Shown: positions 45,230 to 56,076 of the stretch, piece after piece | Numbering within the stretch: position 1 is the stretch's first letter | Layout: each line of letters opens with the position of its first letter | Assembly (NCBI RefSeq): GCF_018294505.1 | Contig: NC_057814.1 | Location: 33,465,789-33,529,788 of the forward strand | DNA: 64,000 bases | From: Triticum aestivum | Taxonomy: Eukaryota > Streptophyta > Magnoliopsida > Poales > Poaceae | Direction: 5' to 3' | The notes under the pieces: generated by a model | What the model was told of the DNA's origin: nothing | Database searches by the model: none | The model's input: the letters and a program-made list of their open reading frames with translations, nothing else | Position numbers and translations under genes: made by a program

Positions 45230-45375
45230 ATTAGTGGTTCCACCACACACCAAACTTGATCCTCAATAAATGGGGGAAAACCTCTGCGCATAACCTGTCA
45301 ATTCTAGGAATTGAATTCAGATCGTTAGGCTGCACAACCGCATGCCCAACCACTGAGCCAAGGCTCTCTTTGCAC
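45230..45375 (-). mobile_element. tRNA-derived SINE (Au-like), minus strand
   Basis: Read on the minus strand it starts AGAGCCTTGGCTCAGTGG. This has a Pol III A box TGGCTCAGTGG (45350-45360) and a B-box-like TTCAATTCC (45308-45316) about 32 nt further on, the spacing of tRNA-derived promoters. The non-tRNA body continues to about 45230, where a TTTTTTAATTAG region adjoins. From memory this matches the Au SINE family of Triticeae. The B box has diverged, so activity is unlikely. Confidence 0.65.
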
Positions 45376-45409
45376 ATATCTTTGTTGTTACTACTGCTCA
45401 TATATCCGT

Positions 45410-45482
45410 AATACGTGTGATAAATATATGACATGTTAGAACTGTGGATGAATGAACAATATAATATGTTGAGAATGTAGTG

Positions 45483-45572
<90 letters not shown>

Positions 45573-45625
45573 CCAAGAATTGGTAGAGTATTCATTCCGT
45601 CCCGGCAAGCTGAATGCAGGCTGTC
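45410..45625 (+). repeat. Repeat module R1, copy g, 3' part, with (GA)n expansion
   Basis: GTTAGAACTGTGGATGAATG, TGTTGAGAATGTAGTGGTA, then the GA tract, then GGTAGAGTATTCATTCCGTC and AAGCTGAATGCAGGC. The GA tract occupies the place of the TAAAGGGAGA-like stretch found in the other copies. Confidence 0.65.
45485..45570. repeat. (GA)n microsatellite
   Basis: About 42 uninterrupted GA dinucleotides inside R1 copy g. Confidence 0.98.
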
Positions 45626-46435
45626 TTTTGAGGATGTATTGGAGTTACATTAGCAAGAATTCTCCTGCTCTTCCCAGCGTAATATAATTTCCGAGCATAA
45701 ATGGAGTGGTCCTTGTGTTCCACATCCATGAATATCTATCAATTACTTTATTGGACATCTATTATGATCAGCAGGGGAAGGCAAGAACGCCGTTCTCCAG
45801 CTGCTGTTGCTACTAAGCATCATTATGTTCGTGATCTTGATGTTCCCCAAATAATTGAAAAGATGGTTAAATACTGCAAGTTGTTACTGAATATTTTGTA
45901 GATCAATTTATGTAGTTGATCAAAGATGGGGTGAAGTAACTTATTTAACTTCGGACAGACTCGGACAATGCTTCATGTTAACTTTCAACATTGTGGTAGT
46001 CCAAGTGAGTGCAACTAGAATCAAATCAGTGATCAGTCAGTACTATCAAATCCTTATGGGTGTTCAGTTAATTTCGTCTTGTACATTGGCCATGAATGAT
46101 CGATGCTGTCCTCCCTTCCCCTGAATAATGCTCATGCAGAGTGCAAGTGTGAGGCTGGATGACGGTGAATGTTAGTGCTAATTTGAATGGTTGAAATTTT
46201 CCCATGATACTATTCCTTCTTTGTTTCCTAACACTCGGCAATTGGGAAGGATAACATACATTTCTAGTGAAACTAGTTCAAAATGATGTGCATAAGAACA
46301 GATTGAAAAAAGGTAGCCAAAAGATTGCATAAAAGTTTCCAAGTAAAGACGGGAGTGTATTGACTTGTATGCTATGAAAATAATAGTTTTCACAAATTCA
46401 TGTTCTCTGTGGTGGCACTTGAGGATGCTCACCCT
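45620..46435. repeat. Paralogous block, pair with 39536-40440
   Basis: Collinear with 39.5-40.4 kb. It holds a short exon-like frame (45.77-45.87 kb) reading AAVATKHHYVRDLDVPQIIE and then KMVKYCK, just before a possible GT donor. The counterpart at 39.8 kb is frameshifted. The protein was not identified. Confidence 0.65.
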
Positions 46436-47198
46436 AACCTAACCTTGTTTATATAGGTACCATCAAATCATTAATTCGGCCATTTTATTTTGGATAGTGC
46501 CTGCTGACCTACCATACCTTATATATAATCGAACATGTCCTAGCAATGTATTATCATGTGTTTGGTCCAAATAGGGCATTGGCTACATATTGTTTCGTAT
46601 GTTTGGTTCTGACAAATTGCTAATAGAAATGGAAGGTATTCGGAATATTTTGACAACAACTTGTCAATACCAGCCTATATCGATCGTATTCTTATTTTCA
46701 TCAAGCATGTTTGCTCGGCCACTTTCTATGAATCCTTGGCTTTGTCCATCATGATGATGTAGAGGCCCGGGTCTTCCCCATTTCTGTAAATAAAAAACTT
46801 TCTATATATCCTTCCATCCTCGCGCCTCAGATCCGTCGCTGGCAATCTACCTTGTCGTTGTCAAGCTGCCGGCAAGAGACGTGACACGGCCCGACCTGCC
46901 GATTACTTTTCATCAAGGATTGACTTGCGAATGTGGCTTCACCTAATTTGGATGCGAAGTCGCCAGAAGCATCAAGCACGCATCACACACTTGCACTTAA
47001 TAACGTGCCATGTACGTACATGTATCATTTATACACTAGTCATCAAGTCGTGCCGACGGGCTAGCTATATTTCATATGCATCGAACTTTGAATAAACAGG
47101 TAATAAACTCTGTTATGTGTGAATTCTTGGTAAATATATAAATATACTGTAAGATTAAGATACATGTTTGAAATATCACTGTCAAATATAAATACAAC
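46435..47198. repeat. Paralogous block, pair with 19130-19940
   Basis: TTTATATAGGTACCATCA through TAGAAATGGAAGGTATTCGG and CATGCATCGAA to TAAGATACATGTTTGAAATA. The match stops at about 47198, where foreign sequence starting GGGGAGTGCTTCGGTACAAC begins. Confidence 0.7.
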
Positions 47199-47250
47199 TT
47201 GGGGAGTGCTTCGGTACAACCTCCCCCCCCCCCCCCCCCCCCCGGCGCCT
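47199..47250. other. Left edge of inserted sequence, with poly(C) tract
   Basis: GGGGAGTGCTTCGGTACAAC starts where paralogy with 19.9 kb ends, followed by about 22 C (47222-47243). It may be a terminal inverted repeat of a Mutator-type element carrying the FAR1-like gene downstream, but no matching right end was found. Confidence 0.4.
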
Positions 47251-47769
47251 CCCCAAAAACGTATATTGGGTAGGATGGTCATTTCACATTAGGTATAGGA
47301 ATACCCACCCGGCGCCGTACGTCCGTCTGCGTCGTCGTACGCCCGCTCTTGTATTCCGCACCCATCGCCGTACGTCGCCACCGTATGCCCGCACGTCTCC
47401 ACGTTCGCGTCTATAGTTGTGGGAAAAATACGTCACGGGAGCCGCCGATGCCCGCCGTCGTAACCCTAAACCCTAAACGCATCCACGTAGTCGCCGTCTC
47501 CACGTCGCCCGCCGTCTCCACGCAGTCGCCGTCGCCCTCCATGTCGCCCGGGTCGCCGCCCAAACAGCCCGCCGCACATGCCCCGCCGCCATTGCTGCTG
47601 CCACCACGTTCCTTTGTCGTCGCCCGGATGGCCGCCCACCCGTGAATCTTCGTCGCCGCCTTCCTCCCCGGACTCCGCCTGCCTCAACCGGCCATCATCC
47701 TGGCGTCGTCGACGCCTGCCTTGGCCGGCCAGCAGCGTCACGCCGTCAGCGCGTTCGTCATCAGACAAA

Positions 47770-49613
47770 ATGGATCCATCTGTCATCCTCGCCGCCGTGC
47801 AAGAGGTTGGTTTGACTGTAACCTTTGTGCGACGTATTAATCAATTTCGTTATGCTTGACGAACTAATTATTTTAGGGATGATGTTACATGGTGTTCGAT
47901 TGATGTTAGAATTTTTTTATACATGTATAGATAGAGGAGGAGGGCGATTATGATGGCGATGATTACGGTGACGAAAACGGATCCTCGTCACTGAATATGG
48001 ACGAAGCTGCTGAGGATAACTACATGAGTTTGGATGAATCTTATAGTGGCAATGTAAGTGTGATCAATGTTGATAAAAACATAAATACGATCAACCGCAT
48101 GGACACTTACATGATTTTTTTGCATCATGCAGCGACATGACGATAATGATGATGATATGGATATAGATGATTCATTTGCTGAAAGCGCACTCCAGGTATG
48201 TTTTAGAAAAAAATAGGAGAAGAAATGACATAATAACTGCATGAGGCTAACATGTATTTTTTATAAATGTGCGTAGATGGATGCGGACGGGGACTTTGTG
48301 AGGAATATTGTGGATGATGAAAGTGACAAATCGCACATTGATGTATCTCATGATGACAGCTCGAGCAAAGTAAGTTTTGAAACTTACATGCATTATATAT
48401 TAAAATAATAACTGGCTGATATACGTGGTTTTATGCCTTAATTTACACGGAGATGTAGATGGTCCTAGCGGGATGGATGAGCATGTTGTTGATGATCTGT
48501 TTAATTTTGACATCGGATTTGATAAATATCAGCAAGATTCATTGGACATGCATTGGAAGGTCGTGAGGAAGACGTTCAGGTCACTAGCAGAGGCTTACAT
48601 TTTCTATAACCAGTATGCTAAGGACCGTGGTTTCAGCGTTAGAAAGGACTCGCTGAAATTTTCGAAACGTCCTGAGGGAGGTATGCGCTTGAGGAAGTAT
48701 CTGTGTTCGAGAGCTGGGAAACGACAGGCAAATTTTGTACAATGGAAGGCAGGACCCGCAGGCTCAGAGCGGAGACTCGATGCTTCTGCGGCGCGCATAT
48801 AACTTTGAAGCGGTGCATGACGTTTGGTATGTCAGCGGTTTCAATGATGATCACAGTCACGTTCTAGATAGACCGGATGAAGTCCCGTTTCTCCGGTCTC
48901 ATAATCAGATAAAAGAATTTCAGAACGCAGAGATCTTAACTATGGCAGGTGCTGGAATCAGGAAACATATGATTTATGATAATTTCGTCAGTAGGTACAG
49001 GTCATATGCAAAGGCTGGTTTTGGGAGGAAGAAGCTTTATAACATGTGCTATAGAGAGAAAATGAAGTTGCTTGCACAAGGTGATGCAAACACTGCCATT
49101 GGGATCATGATGACCAGAAAAGACAGGGATCCAGATTTCTTCTTTGAGCACACCATCGATGATGAAGGAAGGCTAAAAAACCTATTCTGGTGTGATTCTC
49201 AATCACGGCGAGTCTATATTGACTACAATGATGTGGCCATCTTTTACAGCACATACAGGATGAATAGGTATGGCATGCCATTTATACCTTTTGTCGATCT
49301 GAACAACCACCGTTGCACCACGGTATTCGGTTGTGCTATTGTGTCCGACGAGACAGAAGATACATATGTCTTGCTGCTTCAGACGTTTTTGAGGGCTCAC
49401 TATCAAAAGAGGCCCAGGTCAGTAATTACTGATGGAGATGCAACTATGATTAAGGCCATCAGAAAGGTACTTTCGGACATTTGGCATTGTCTTTGCTCGT
49501 GGCATATTGAGATGAACATGCAGAAACACCTTCACCATAAGTCTCTAAAGGAGTTCAGGTCTCTTCTTTATTATGCCACTTCAAAAAAAGTATTTGGCCA
49601 TGTGCTTAAGTAG
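47770..49613 (+). pseudogene. FAR1/FHY3-like (MULE transposase-derived) pseudogene
   Basis: FAR1-related proteins combine a WRKY-GCM1-like zinc DNA-binding domain, a MULE transposase domain and a SWIM finger. Short acidic exons precede: up to 47805, 47931-48053, 48133-48195 and 48277-48369, all in phase 0. The main exon has EAYIFYNQYAKDRGFSVRKD (FAR1 domain) and RTRRLRAETRCFCGAHITLK, then VWYVSGFNDDHSHVL. The MULE domain follows with DPDFFFEHTIDDEGRLKNLF, FVDLNNHRCTTVFGCA and VITDGDATMIKAIRKVL. Two frameshifts (about 48.73 and 48.81 kb) break the FAR1 domain. The acceptor expected at 48447-48448 reads AC. Coding ends at 49613 in the middle of the MULE domain, so the SWIM finger is absent. Pseudogene. 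Confidence 0.85.
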
Positions 49614-49614
49614 T

Positions 49615-51869
49615 TGTCACTCAGATGTGCTCCTGTGTACTTCCCGAAAGCTAGAGCAGTGGCCATAGAGTGCAGATGTGGTGGCGCGGTGGACCATGTG
49701 GTAGCCTGACGTGCGAAGACCCATGGGTACGGGTGCAGCAGTTTTGGTCTCCATAGAGCACGGTCAGCGCGTCTGACGCATGGTTGCGGCTCGGAACCAT
49801 GTTGGTTCTTGGCCTCAAGCGGCGCTCCTTTCTTCCTTGACATCATGGTGCTCGATAGGGCACAGCGGCTCGTGCTGCGTCCGGTGGCTCTGCGTCAAGA
49901 TGACCGTTGGTGGATCTCGGGCCTCGTGATGGAGGTTGGCCGCCAGTGGTCTCTACGAGGTGCTGATGGCTGCTGCAGATCTCGGGGCTTCTTCGTTGGT
50001 GGCAGCTTCGATGGTGGTGGTGGTTGGTGGGCTTGCCGGAGCCTATGCGGGATGATGTGCGGCTGAGGTGGTGTGGGAGCTTGGGTGAAGACCCCGTCTC
50101 AGCTTTGCGTTGTGCTGAGTGATGGCGACGGCTGTGACCATCATTGACCTTCTTGTAGGCATAAATATTTTGCTGTCACACCCCTCCCATGCGGATCGGG
50201 CCATCACGACCACTCTGGGCGAAACCCTTGATCTTGTGTGACTGTGGCGACACCTTGGTGTCGTATTCCTCCTGGGCGCTTCGTCTTAGAAGTTCAGCAT
50301 CGGCAAGCAGGAGCGTGGATGACGAGGTTGTGGCTTCCAGGCTTATGTGGCAACGATGATGGCGGGAGCGATCTCAACGATGCAACAATGTTTGCGGTAG
50401 TCGACACTTCTCCGACGTGTGCACGGGATTGCCTCGATTGGTTTGTCGCCGTGAAGTCGAAGTTACGGCAGCGGGTCCATGTGGTGTACCTGATTTGTCC
50501 TTCGTAGTTCTTCGTCAAGTTGGGAGTTGCATTGTCTGGTTGCCACAATTACATTTTATGAGAAACCTGAAAATAATTACTTTTGATTTTTTCCCACTGA
50601 ATATGTGTTGTATGTACAGTATTTTTTATATAAATTCTTTTATCAGGTAGGATCAAGGACCATTTCACCTCTAAGCAAAAAAAAGGGAACCATTTCACCC
50701 CCCGCCGTTACTTCCCTCTTGCCACTTATCAAATTTTATGGCCCATCTTCTATCGGCCACGTGCCCATGTCCTCCCATCCCTCACCCCTTTTCCCTCTGA
50801 AGCCTCCCACTCCGCATCTTCTCTTCTCGCTTCCCCGCTGCCATGCGCCAACCCCGCCGTCACCCGTCGATCCGGCTGCGGCACTGCGCACTTCCACCCT
50901 CGTTGCCCTCCCTGGTCCAGCAACGTCACCTGCTCCCTTCAACTCCTGTCTCGGTCTTCATGACCCTCAGATCTAGCAGCCCTCGGCCACGACGCTGCCG
51001 GATCTGGTCGGCTTGGCCTCGTCGCCCCAACCAATAGGTGCTCGACGCCGCTCCTCATAAACGCAGCGGCCTTCTTCGTCAGCTCTATATCCCTCCACCT
51101 CCTACGCCATGTATCAGCCATCTACCCTTTCTTGAAGCTCCTCCTCATCCAAGTGGCCACCTGATGTTGCCGAGTGGACCACGCTCACTCGCGCCTTCGC
51201 CCGCCGGTACCAGGTTTGGTCGCCACTTCCTTTGCGCAATTCGTCGAGCAGGTCATCTGTGTGGCGTATGTGTGATGTTGATTGATGGCTTGTTTTCTGG
51301 TGGTTGGGGTGCAGGATTTTCTCGTGTCTTTCAAGTTGAATACCGGGGAGATGGAGGAGATGGTGCCATGGCGGGCTACTATGGTGGTGAGGTTCACGTT
51401 CTACAGTGAGGCCATCGTTGTTTGCATGTCTTTTTAGGTATATTTTTTGTTTGTATGATTGCTGAAAACAAAGGCAAGCCTATTAGTTTGGAAAATAAAG
51501 TCAAGCCTATGTGTTGAAAGATAGTTTGATTAACTAGTAAGTAGCCATTTGGCGCCAGTGAGGTGAGATAGCTAGCTTGTGTTGATGCATGTATGTTTGA
51601 TCAAGGCTAGCTAGTTGCAGCAGTTGGAACTAGTACTAGTACATAAGAGAAGAGACACTGTGTCAGCATGTGCAATCAGGATTGGGATGTATACTTCATA
51701 CTATTGTATAACTTAACTAGTAGTCCCTGCCAGACAACTAATTTACATTGAAGAGGTCCTCCATTCATGTAGTACGTACATTCCTTGTTCTTTTTCCTTC
51801 AGTTTTGGTCTGTATATGTACTTGTAAGTTTTTTTATCTCGCTTTTGCTTTTCTTTTCAGTATTTTGTA
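49615..51869. other. Unclassified sequence, no gene called
   Basis: 49.6-50.5 kb is G/T-rich and similar in style to 1.2-1.7 kb. It includes CTGTCACACCCCTCCCATGC and ends near a GTAGTTCTTCG..GGTTGCCAC region, probably an unclassified retroelement tail. 50.7-51.4 kb is C-rich and gives overlapping open frames without domains. A region at 51.31-51.40 kb after a GGGTGCAG acceptor-like site could be an exon, but I cannot name it. Confidence 0.3.
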
Positions 51870-51962
51870 CTCTCTCCGTTTCAAAATAAATGTCTCAACT
51901 TTGTACTAACATTAGTACAAAGTTATACTAACCTTGAGACACTTATTTTAGGACGGAGGGAG
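51870..51962. mobile_element. Stowaway MITE, 93 bp, TSD TA
   Basis: CTCTCTCCGTTTCAAAATAA pairs with TTATTTTAGGACGGAGGGAG. TA is duplicated at 51868-51869 and 51963-51964. The central AACTTTGTACTAAC and GTTAGTATAACTTTGTACTA arms give an almost full-length palindrome. Confidence 0.93.
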
Positions 51963-51964
51963 TA

Positions 51965-53537
51965 TTTCTGTAATATTTAGCTCCTATTCCTAAAGCTGAT
52001 GCATCCACTGGCATGTTAACATCATGTCTTGTGTGTTCTTTCTCAATGATGTAGAGCAGGGTAGAGCAGGGGTTCTTACTTATTGTTCTTATACACGCTA
52101 TGTTATTATGCAGGTGGCAGTTGGGCCTATCTGAAGAGCAATAATGTAATGCTTTTGAGCTTAGGAACATGAAGTCATATTTGAAAGCGAACGAGATGAT
52201 GTTTGTCAACACGAAACTGAAAAGGTTGGTCCATCATCTCTTAGCCATACATCCCATCTAGTTATGCGCCAATTTAGTTCTAGACAACATGCGCATGGAG
52301 AAACATATATGCGAAAATACATGTATCTTCATCACTACCATTGAGTTCTGAACTTCTGATAAGAACACTGCCCTGTCAATCAACTTCCTTGTTTTGAGAC
52401 CTTCCTTTTTTATTTGAGATCTTGTGTCTTAGGTACACTGACCACTTGGCCAGCGTACAATGCATTTGAAGACCATGCTACAGATAACTTGCTTTGGGAC
52501 CTTCTCTTTTTTTATTTTAGCTGATTTCTTAGCTTACCACATTTCCTAGGTGGTACTACTGTACAATATAGATATAATGTATGCACCTGCTTGTGCCCTA
52601 TTTTCCTAGATGTGGCTCATAACTGAGATATCTATCTATGGACTAGTGGTTTTTCTTTACACTAAATCTATCTTATTTAAGGTGCGAGGGGTAAAATTTT
52701 GTTGAACTCATATAGGATTTTTTTTCCTGTATCACATGGCCATCTTGGTCTAACTATAGCACATGTGGGTTCTGGAGATATGATTAATACAGTTAATTAG
52801 AAAACTATCATGTTTTTGGATTTATATGAATGTTACAACTAATTCGAAAAGCATGATGTGTTCTGAACTGTTGCAAACTTATTATAAAATTGAAATCAAT
52901 GTGGTTTATTGGTAGATTATTTCTTTAGTATACAGAGCAACATGTAGTCCTCAATCTTTATTATTTTGAGTATGCGTTCCTGCTGATTCATGTTACCCTG
53001 AAAATTGCATGTGAAGGATCAAAAGGTAAATATGTAGTCATACTGCTAGATACCAGCTAACTATAGTCAGTTAGAAGATCTAAGTTTTGTCACTGTATGC
53101 TCAATTAAATTTCAACTACGTTACATCATTTGCATCTCCCTTACAACTAGTCTAATCATTTCTTAGGGATGTGAAACAATACTGGAGGAATCGTGATCTA
53201 TGGCAAGGGTGATGATGTCTATGGCAATGATTGTCATGATCTATATGGTGATGAGCGTTATGATCCATATGGTGATGAAGGGTGATGAGTCTAATGATCT
53301 TTCTTCAGGACATGCAACAAAGTGAACTTCTGAAGTTTTGGTCAATTTTAGCTTAGGCATAATGCTTGGACCATTATATATTAGTTACTATATTGTTTTG
53401 CATTTCCAACTTCCTAGATAGATCATGATGAACAATGTAATTTGGATGCACGTCATTAGGGTTATGATATTTTGAAAGTTGCGCTAAATATAATATATGT
53501 TAATTGGTCATGTGTCGTTGTGCAATTATGAGATATA
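51965..53537. other. Gene-free interval
   Basis: AT-rich. A loose tandem of TCTATGGCAATGA/GATCTATATGGTGATGA motifs lies at 53.2-53.29 kb. No gene was recognised. Confidence 0.35.
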
Positions 53538-53619
53538 CTCCCTCTTCGTCCCAAAATATAAGATGTTTTTTGACACTATCATAGTGTAAAAAACGTCTTA
53601 CATTTTGGGACGGAGGGAG
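53538..53619. mobile_element. Stowaway MITE, 82 bp, TSD TA
   Basis: CTCCCTCTTCGTCCCAAAAT and ATTTTGGGACGGAGGGAG form the ends, with TA at 53536-53537 and 53620-53621. Almost perfectly palindromic about GACACTATCATAGTGT. Confidence 0.95.
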
Positions 53620-53697
53620 TATATTTGAAGTGGAAAGCAATCCTTGAGGGGTGACTAATGGCCTGCCATACAACAAACATTTCAAGTACGGAGACTT

Positions 53698-54201
53698 CAC
53701 TATCGGTGAATCTCTATATTGATGGTCTTTGTTGGGCTCTCAACCATAGGAATCCCCGAAGGGGTGTATATACCGTCGGCTATCATAATAGCTTTCGGTT
53801 TCATTCTCCTTTCGGTTATAACAATCCGTGAAGGATTTCGTTCTCCTCTCGGTTATAACAAACCCCGAAGGGTCAAATATACCGTCATCTATTGCGAAAG
53901 CCGATGGGAACTAATAACAGTCAGAAAAATAAATATCCGACGGGGAACCGTTAGCTATAAGCGTCGTCAAGTTTATGTGAGCCGGCTGGCGACCAAAACA
54001 TGCCCGGCGGCTCACCGTCAGCTAATTACCCTAAGAGAAGGTATTACCCAACAGTACCGTCGGCTATGAGTGTAATGACCGACCAAGCATAGCCGATGGG
54101 AGATTGCCGACGGTGTACCGTCAGTTATATGGAAATCCGACGGTGAACTGAAATATCTAACGGTAATTTGACCCTCGGTTATAATGAAAAATCTAGTAGT
54201 G
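53698..54201. mobile_element. CACTA element fragment with right terminus
   Basis: Ends ATTTTTCATTATAACC-type terminus in inverted form, GAAAAATCTAGTAGTG, at 54201. Repeated CCGTCGGCTAT, CTCGGTTATAAC and CCGACGGTGAAC motifs in both orientations act as subterminal repeats. The left side starts near CACTATCGG at 53698, but the flanking trinucleotides (CTT and GGT) do not match, so the left end is probably lost or heavily diverged. This is a different CACTA family from elements A, B and C. Confidence 0.7.
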
Positions 54202-54540
54202 GGTAGGGACGCGCGGGTGTGAGACACAAGACGTACCCAGGTTTGTGGCCCTCCGGGGGAGGTACCCCTAGTCCTGCTGAAATGGTATGATATGCACAAG
54301 GAGCTAGCTGTTTGGTGGAGGAGGAAGGAGCTAACTGTCCATTCTTGCCTCTCGTGTCGTTGTCTAAGAGAGAGGCGGGAACGAGCGTCCACGAGCATGT
54401 CGATGCGAGGAGCCCCCTGGCGTCTTTTATCGACAGACGCCCTGGCGCAGCCAGCCCGGGAAGGCAGGCACCATGTCCGGCTCGCAGTCTTGGGGCTACC
54501 CGGGGGTCATCCTCCCAGCAGTATGTGTGGGCCCTATGAC
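54202..54540. other. Unclassified sequence
   Basis: GC-rich, including GTACCCAGGTTTGTGGCCCT and GGGGGAGGTACCCC-like phrases common in Triticeae LTR sequence. No ORF or domain. Confidence 0.35.
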
Positions 54541-54544
54541 CCAG

Positions 54545-54940
54545 AGTGATTCTTAGTTGTATTTGTTAGCCCGGGCGATCCAGAGTGACTAGTAGTGGCG
54601 TTGGTGGTCCGGACGACATAAAGGGGCACGAGGTGGTATTGGTGGCCCGACCCGTAGTGTTACTCTTGTGGGCACACAACTGGCACTATGGGTAGTTCGA
54701 TCCCACTACTAGATATGGGTCGTTTAAACCCAGAACTATAAGTATGGGTCGTCCGAACTTAGAACTTCAAGTATGGGTCGTCTAGGTCCACCAGCACCAC
54801 TATGGGTCGTTCGATCCCACAACTAGAACTATTGGTCATCTGATCCCACTTCTAGCATTATGGGTCATCGAACCCAGAACTACTAGTATGGGTTGTCTGG
54901 ACTGACAACTAGCATTACCGGTCATCCAGACCCACAACTA
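54545..54940 (+). repeat. 29-bp minisatellite, forward arm, about 9-10 units
   Basis: Units of the form TATGGGTCGTTCGATCCCAC + AACTAGAAC, most exactly 29 bp, clearest from about 54690 to 54935. The more diverged units on the left (from about 54545) still carry CCGGACGAC and GGTGGCCCGACCCG. Confidence 0.85.
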
Positions 54941-54949
54941 CATTAACAA

Positions 54950-55502
54950 CAAGATCAGTACGTGTGGGCCTAAATGATTAACATCGATACTAGTGAGCCC
55001 AAACGAGTAAGACCGGTACTTGTGGGTCCAGCCGACTAATATCGATACTTGTGGCTCTGAATGACTAAGAGCGGTACCGCCACCCGAACGACTAAGATCG
55101 ATGCGTGTGGACCCGGACAACTGAAATTAGTTATCCCGAACAAGTAAAATCAGTACTTGTGGGACTAGACGACTAAGAAAGATACTTGTGGGCCCGAACG
55201 GCTAATATAGTAGCGAGACTGAACGAGTAAGGATGCCACTTGTGGGTCCGGACAACTAAGATCAATACTTGTGGGTCCGAAAGACTAAGATCAATAGTAG
55301 TAAGAACGAATGAGTAAGATCGGTACATGTGGGTCTGGACGACTAAGATCGATACTTGTGGGCCTGAACGACTAAGTGCGGTACTTGTGCGCCCAAACGA
55401 CTAAGATCAGTACGTGTGGACCCAGACAACTAAAATCGGTACTAGTTAGCCCAAACTAGTAAGATCGGTACTTGTGGGCCTAGACGACTAAAAGCGATAG
55501 TT
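54950..55502 (-). repeat. 29-bp minisatellite, inverted arm, about 20 units
   Basis: Units ATCGGTACTTGTGGGCCCGA + ACGACTAAG, many exactly 29 bp. The reverse complement of this unit matches the 54.55-54.94 kb unit at about 19 of 29 positions (core GTTCG..CCCACAA.TA). The two arrays are therefore one repeat family in opposite orientations, head to head. Confidence 0.88.
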
Positions 55503-56076
55503 GTGAGGGATGGAAAACCACACGGCCTAGTTCATACAAACAATGCTGCTCATATAACCGTAGGATTAGGCATTCACTATAAGAAATAATCCAAGAATGC
55601 ATCTGCAAGAACAAGAAACTGCGGTCTCGCTCAACCGTCTCTGCAGACGTAGCAGCAGGGGAACCCGATATGATCCCAAACACATCCCATTAAGATCAAC
55701 TCCACCTCATCAACAGTATTTCCTATCTTCATATGCATGACTTCAAAATGCCGCTGTTGAAACAAGTCCCTGCACCGCAACGTCCATCGTGGACCCCCAC
55801 AATTACTGTTCATAGGAGACCATGGGAGCAAACATTAGTCCTACTTCTTTTGGTCAAAAGTATTAGTAACAGTTTCCTCAATAAATGAGGCAGCAACTTT
55901 GCTAGAATAAAAATACACTTGCAACCTTATAAATCCCTGAAGTCCAACTCTATTAAGTTCCACTCAATAAAAATCAATAGGAGTAGATATTTTGAGCGGA
56001 AGATAGATATTTTCGTAAAATTAAGGAGCTCAAGTGTGCCACTGTCATTCAGCATGAAACGGATAATACAAGCTTA
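55503..56076. other. Gene-free interval
   Basis: No gene or element was recognised. Confidence 0.4.

Noticed and set aside
45304..45375. Possible functional tRNA gene
   Set aside because: Only the A- and B-box region resembles tRNA; no acceptor stem or anticodon arm. It fits a SINE head.
47463..47478. CCCTAAACCCTAAA, plant telomere repeat
   Set aside because: Two units only; probably a telo-box-like promoter motif or chance.
53698..54201. Complete CACTA element starting at CACTATCGG
   Set aside because: Flanking trinucleotides differ (CTT and GGT) and the left end does not match the right terminus well.
54950..55502. Regular 29-bp repeats that look at first like a CRISPR array
   Set aside because: Units are contiguous with no spacers, they are diverged, and the DNA is plant nuclear. 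It is a minisatellite.
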